6,343 bases of DNA from an uncultured Oscillospiraceae bacterium (GTDB lineage: Bacteria > Bacillota > Clostridia > Oscillospirales > Acutalibacteraceae). Below, one piece after another: positions 5,701 through 6,343 of the stretch (position 1 is its first letter; every line of letters starts with the position of its first letter). A model generated the notes under the pieces. That model had not been told where the DNA came from. It saw only the letters and a list, made by a program, of their open reading frames with translations, and ran no database searches. The position numbers and the translations under genes are program-made. The stretch is from positions 1 through 6,343 of the forward strand of contig USHL01000085.1 of NCBI GenBank assembly GCA_900554525.1. Reading direction: 5' to 3'.

Positions 5701-6343
5701 TCCGAGGTTTTGGTGACGGTGAGATCGCCGCGCTTCAGAACATTGCTGAAATTCACGGTAGCGACCTGACCGCTGACAACGGTAACGCGGCGAACCTCCT
5801 GCGGCTCGTATTTGTCATACGCCTGCTCGATCACGGTGTAAACGCCGGGAGTGAGATTATCAATCTGAATAACACCGCCTTCGCCTGTCTGAACGGTTTT
5901 ATTCACGCCGTTTCCTGTAATGGTAAAAGAAATGCCCTCAACCTTGCCGTCCTCGCTGGTTTTCACGATCTTTGCCGAGCCGTAAGAGACCTTAATATTC
6001 AAATAGCCTTTCACGGGATCGTTGACTGACTGCGCATAGGTGACAATATCTTGCAGTTTTCCATTCGGGCCGTAAACGCCGTCCGTCCAAGTGATAACGC
6101 CGCGCCTCTGTGAATTTTTCTTTTCGGCTGTAATTCTGACGGTATCGCTCGGTGCGGTATCGGCTGTGATTACCAACTTTTTTCCATTTACAGAGAAACG
6201 GATTCCCGAAACGCTTGCCGAAAAAGTGTAATTGGAAAGGACATTGTTTGTGTCGGTGAGTGTGGCGGTGTACTTTTCGCCGTCCCACTCAAGCTCAATG
6301 TTTTTTGCCTTGCCTGCGGATTTTGCAAAGAAGCTCGGCACTT
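2763..6343 (-). CDS. Large sortase-anchored surface protein with tandem SpaA/Cna_B-like domains (N-terminus missing)
   Basis: The frame is open to the window edge, so the N-terminus is missing; the GTG at 6341 is a valine codon inside the gene, not a supported start. Of the 1192 residues seen, 1-119 are a beta-rich segment with WTDGVYGPNGKLQD (85-98). Residues 120-1147 are ten tandem SpaA/Cna_B-like domains. After a Pro/Glu linker (1148-1155) comes SPQTG (1156-1160), a hydrophobic segment (1166-1185) and the basic tail KRK, which is a sortase sorting signal. The protein should be linked covalently to peptidoglycan outside the cell, as a rigid stalk or adhesin. The C-terminal half resembles what I recall of the 'Cys-Gln thioester bond-forming' or 'SpaA isopeptide-forming pilin-related' proteins of Clostridia, often encoded on conjugative elements. 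A signal peptide and any thioester head would lie beyond 6343. No YPKN-like pilin motif and no sortase gene is visible, so a pilus backbone is less likely than a monomeric adhesin. GC is higher upstream of about 5400. Confidence 0.93.
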   Translation of the reverse strand, partial: VPSFFAKSAGKAKNIELEWDGEKYTATLTDTNNVLSNYTFSASVSGIRFSVNGKKLVITADTAPSDTVRITAEKKNSQRRGVITWTDGVYGPNGKLQDIVTYAQSVNDPVKGYLNIKVSYGSAKIVKTSEDGKVEGISFTITGNGVNKTVQTGEGGVIQIDNLTPGVYTVIEQAYDKYEPQEVRRVTVVSGQVATVNFSNVLKRGDLTVTKTSEDGLNEGVKFHLFGTSLSGLAVDEYAVTDSTGKAHFRDVLIGTGYTLEEVETAIRYVVPENQTAAIEWNKVTSKSFTNILKKWNVTVTKSDSETGTPQGDATLAGAVYGVYKGTELIDTYTTDKNGYFITKYYPCGDDWTIREITPSQGYLLDPTVYYMQASAEFYSIELNTIYPDVYEDIIKGNIAIIKHTDDGSTQIETPEDGATFEIYLKSAGSYANAKATERDILVCDKDGFAESIDLPYGTYIVHQTKGWDGRELMPDFEVQINENGKCYKYLINNANFAAYLKIVKVDSETGKIIPYAGATFEIYAPDGKLVEMTTTYPEVVKHTQFKTNAEGYLITPEVLEYGLQYSIVELIAPYGYVLDSTPVYFDVSADNSEIAEGITVVKTEKKNAPQKGVINIYKSGEIFSSVTVKDDKYTPVYAEGGLVGTEFDVIADEDIITPDGTLRYSKDEVVDHIITSGGNATSKALYLGKYRIVETKASYGMVLNKDILYAELTYAGQEIELTSTSVAMYNERQKASITLSKIMEQNDIFGIGNNGEIKKVSFGLYAAEKLTAADGTFVPVDGLLEVVYCDENGKITFNSDIPVDAKLYVQELTTDEHYIVSSDKHLIQFDYAEQTVTLVDIKVNNDTAIDNKLIYGSVQGLKLDEDGKPIFGAVFGLFAKDETEFTEKNALMTAVSGEDGVFIFEKIAFGSWVVREIKTASEEYVLNETVYLVEITEDGAVIEYELENRFVRGSVQVTKVDADYPDTKLTGAVFEIYLDVDGNKEYNADIDTLVGEMSETELGVYRMDELKYGGYFLYEKISPDNFVKVDEYFYFEIKVDGEVVKVENLEGVGFANKPVVGSLKIVKTSSDGKIEGFSFRVTGENGYDQIFKTNANGEIIIEGLRLGKYTVSEVSDDISAGYILAEDVTVTIEADKEVVAEMHNEKKPEPEHPDSPQTGDNSNIGLWIFLMLASATALVVLLFVSKRKEVQ
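2766..2876 (-). other. C-terminal cell-wall sorting signal (SPQTG type)
   Basis: Codons 1156-1192 encode SPQTG, a short spacer DNSNI, a hydrophobic stretch GLWIFLMLASATALVVLLFV (1166-1185), and SKRKEVQ. This is the tripartite sortase substrate layout, with Ser in place of the usual Leu of LPXTG. Cleavage is expected between Thr1159 and Gly1160. The sortase gene is not in the window. Confidence 0.9.
2901..5984 (-). repeat. Ten tandem SpaA/Cna_B-like isopeptide domains (protein-level repeat)
   Basis: Domain boundaries by approximate residue are 120-203, 204-295, 296-397, 398-497, 498-611, 612-733, 734-856, 857-951, 952-1060 and 1061-1147. In each, a Lys on the first strand, a Glu in the middle (after a pattern like Y-T-V-x-E) and an Asn on the last strand fit the intramolecular isopeptide triad. 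Lysines: 127, 211, 302, 403, 505, 619, 742, 863, 960, 1068. Glutamates: 172, 262, 356, (Gln464), 570, 695, 812, 917, 1020, 1114. Asparagines: 200, 291, (Asp393), 494 or 496, 608, 731, 852, 949, 1057, 1145. The last-strand Asn is almost always exactly 11 residues before the next domain's Lys, so the domains are packed with hardly any linker. The repeats differ strongly in DNA sequence, so this is an old array, not a recent duplication. Confidence 0.8.

Noticed and set aside
6339..6341. GTG as a start codon of the surface protein
   Set aside because: It is at the window edge, the reading begins in the middle of a beta-rich segment, and there is no signal peptide, so the gene extends beyond the window.

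Overview
The window looks like Bacillota DNA, most likely from a gut-type member of the Clostridia. The reasons are strong GGAGG-type ribosome binding sites, a TTG start codon, GC-rich stem terminators with T tails, and a large sortase-anchored SpaA/Cna_B-repeat surface protein. No rRNA, tRNA, CRISPR array, transposase or integrase gene is visible.

Positions 1-1753, plus strand: the distal end of an L-rhamnose catabolic operon. It holds the last 33 codons of a probable L-rhamnose isomerase (rhaA), a complete rhamnulose-1-phosphate aldolase (rhaD, all expected zinc and catalytic residues present), and a complete single-domain ATPase of the COG3910 type. Gaps are about 20 nt and each gene has a ribosome binding site, so one transcript is likely. 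It ends at a perfect 12-bp hairpin with T6 (1722-1753).

Positions 1752-2762, minus strand: an AraC-family regulator converges on the rha operon and shares the hairpin as a boundary. Its real start is most likely 2567 (271 aa), not an in-frame upstream codon at 2675, because the longer reading would translate the terminator of the next gene. The roughly 195 nt between the regulator and the surface-protein gene hold a small palindrome next to a possible -10 box, a terminator hairpin, and a second AT-rich inverted repeat.

Positions 2763-6343, minus strand: the 3' 3.58 kb of a gene for a very large cell-wall-anchored protein. The visible 1192 residues consist of a short beta-rich segment, ten tandem SpaA/Cna_B-like domains and a C-terminal sorting signal (SPQTG, hydrophobic helix, basic tail). 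The putative Lys-Glu-Asn isopeptide residues can be followed through all ten domains, with two departures: domain 3 has Asp for Asn and domain 4 has Gln for Glu. Base composition changes inside the gene near 5340-5400, from about 41-45% GC in the 3' part to about 54% in the 5' part.

How the parts relate: the rha genes form a sugar-degradation unit, and the AraC protein is a plausible but unproven regulator of it. The surface protein appears functionally separate; relatives of this architecture are often carried on integrative conjugative elements (recalled family knowledge, not shown here). I see no convincing new system. The most unusual points are the two variant isopeptide domains, the composition step, and the ATPase at the end of the rhamnose operon.
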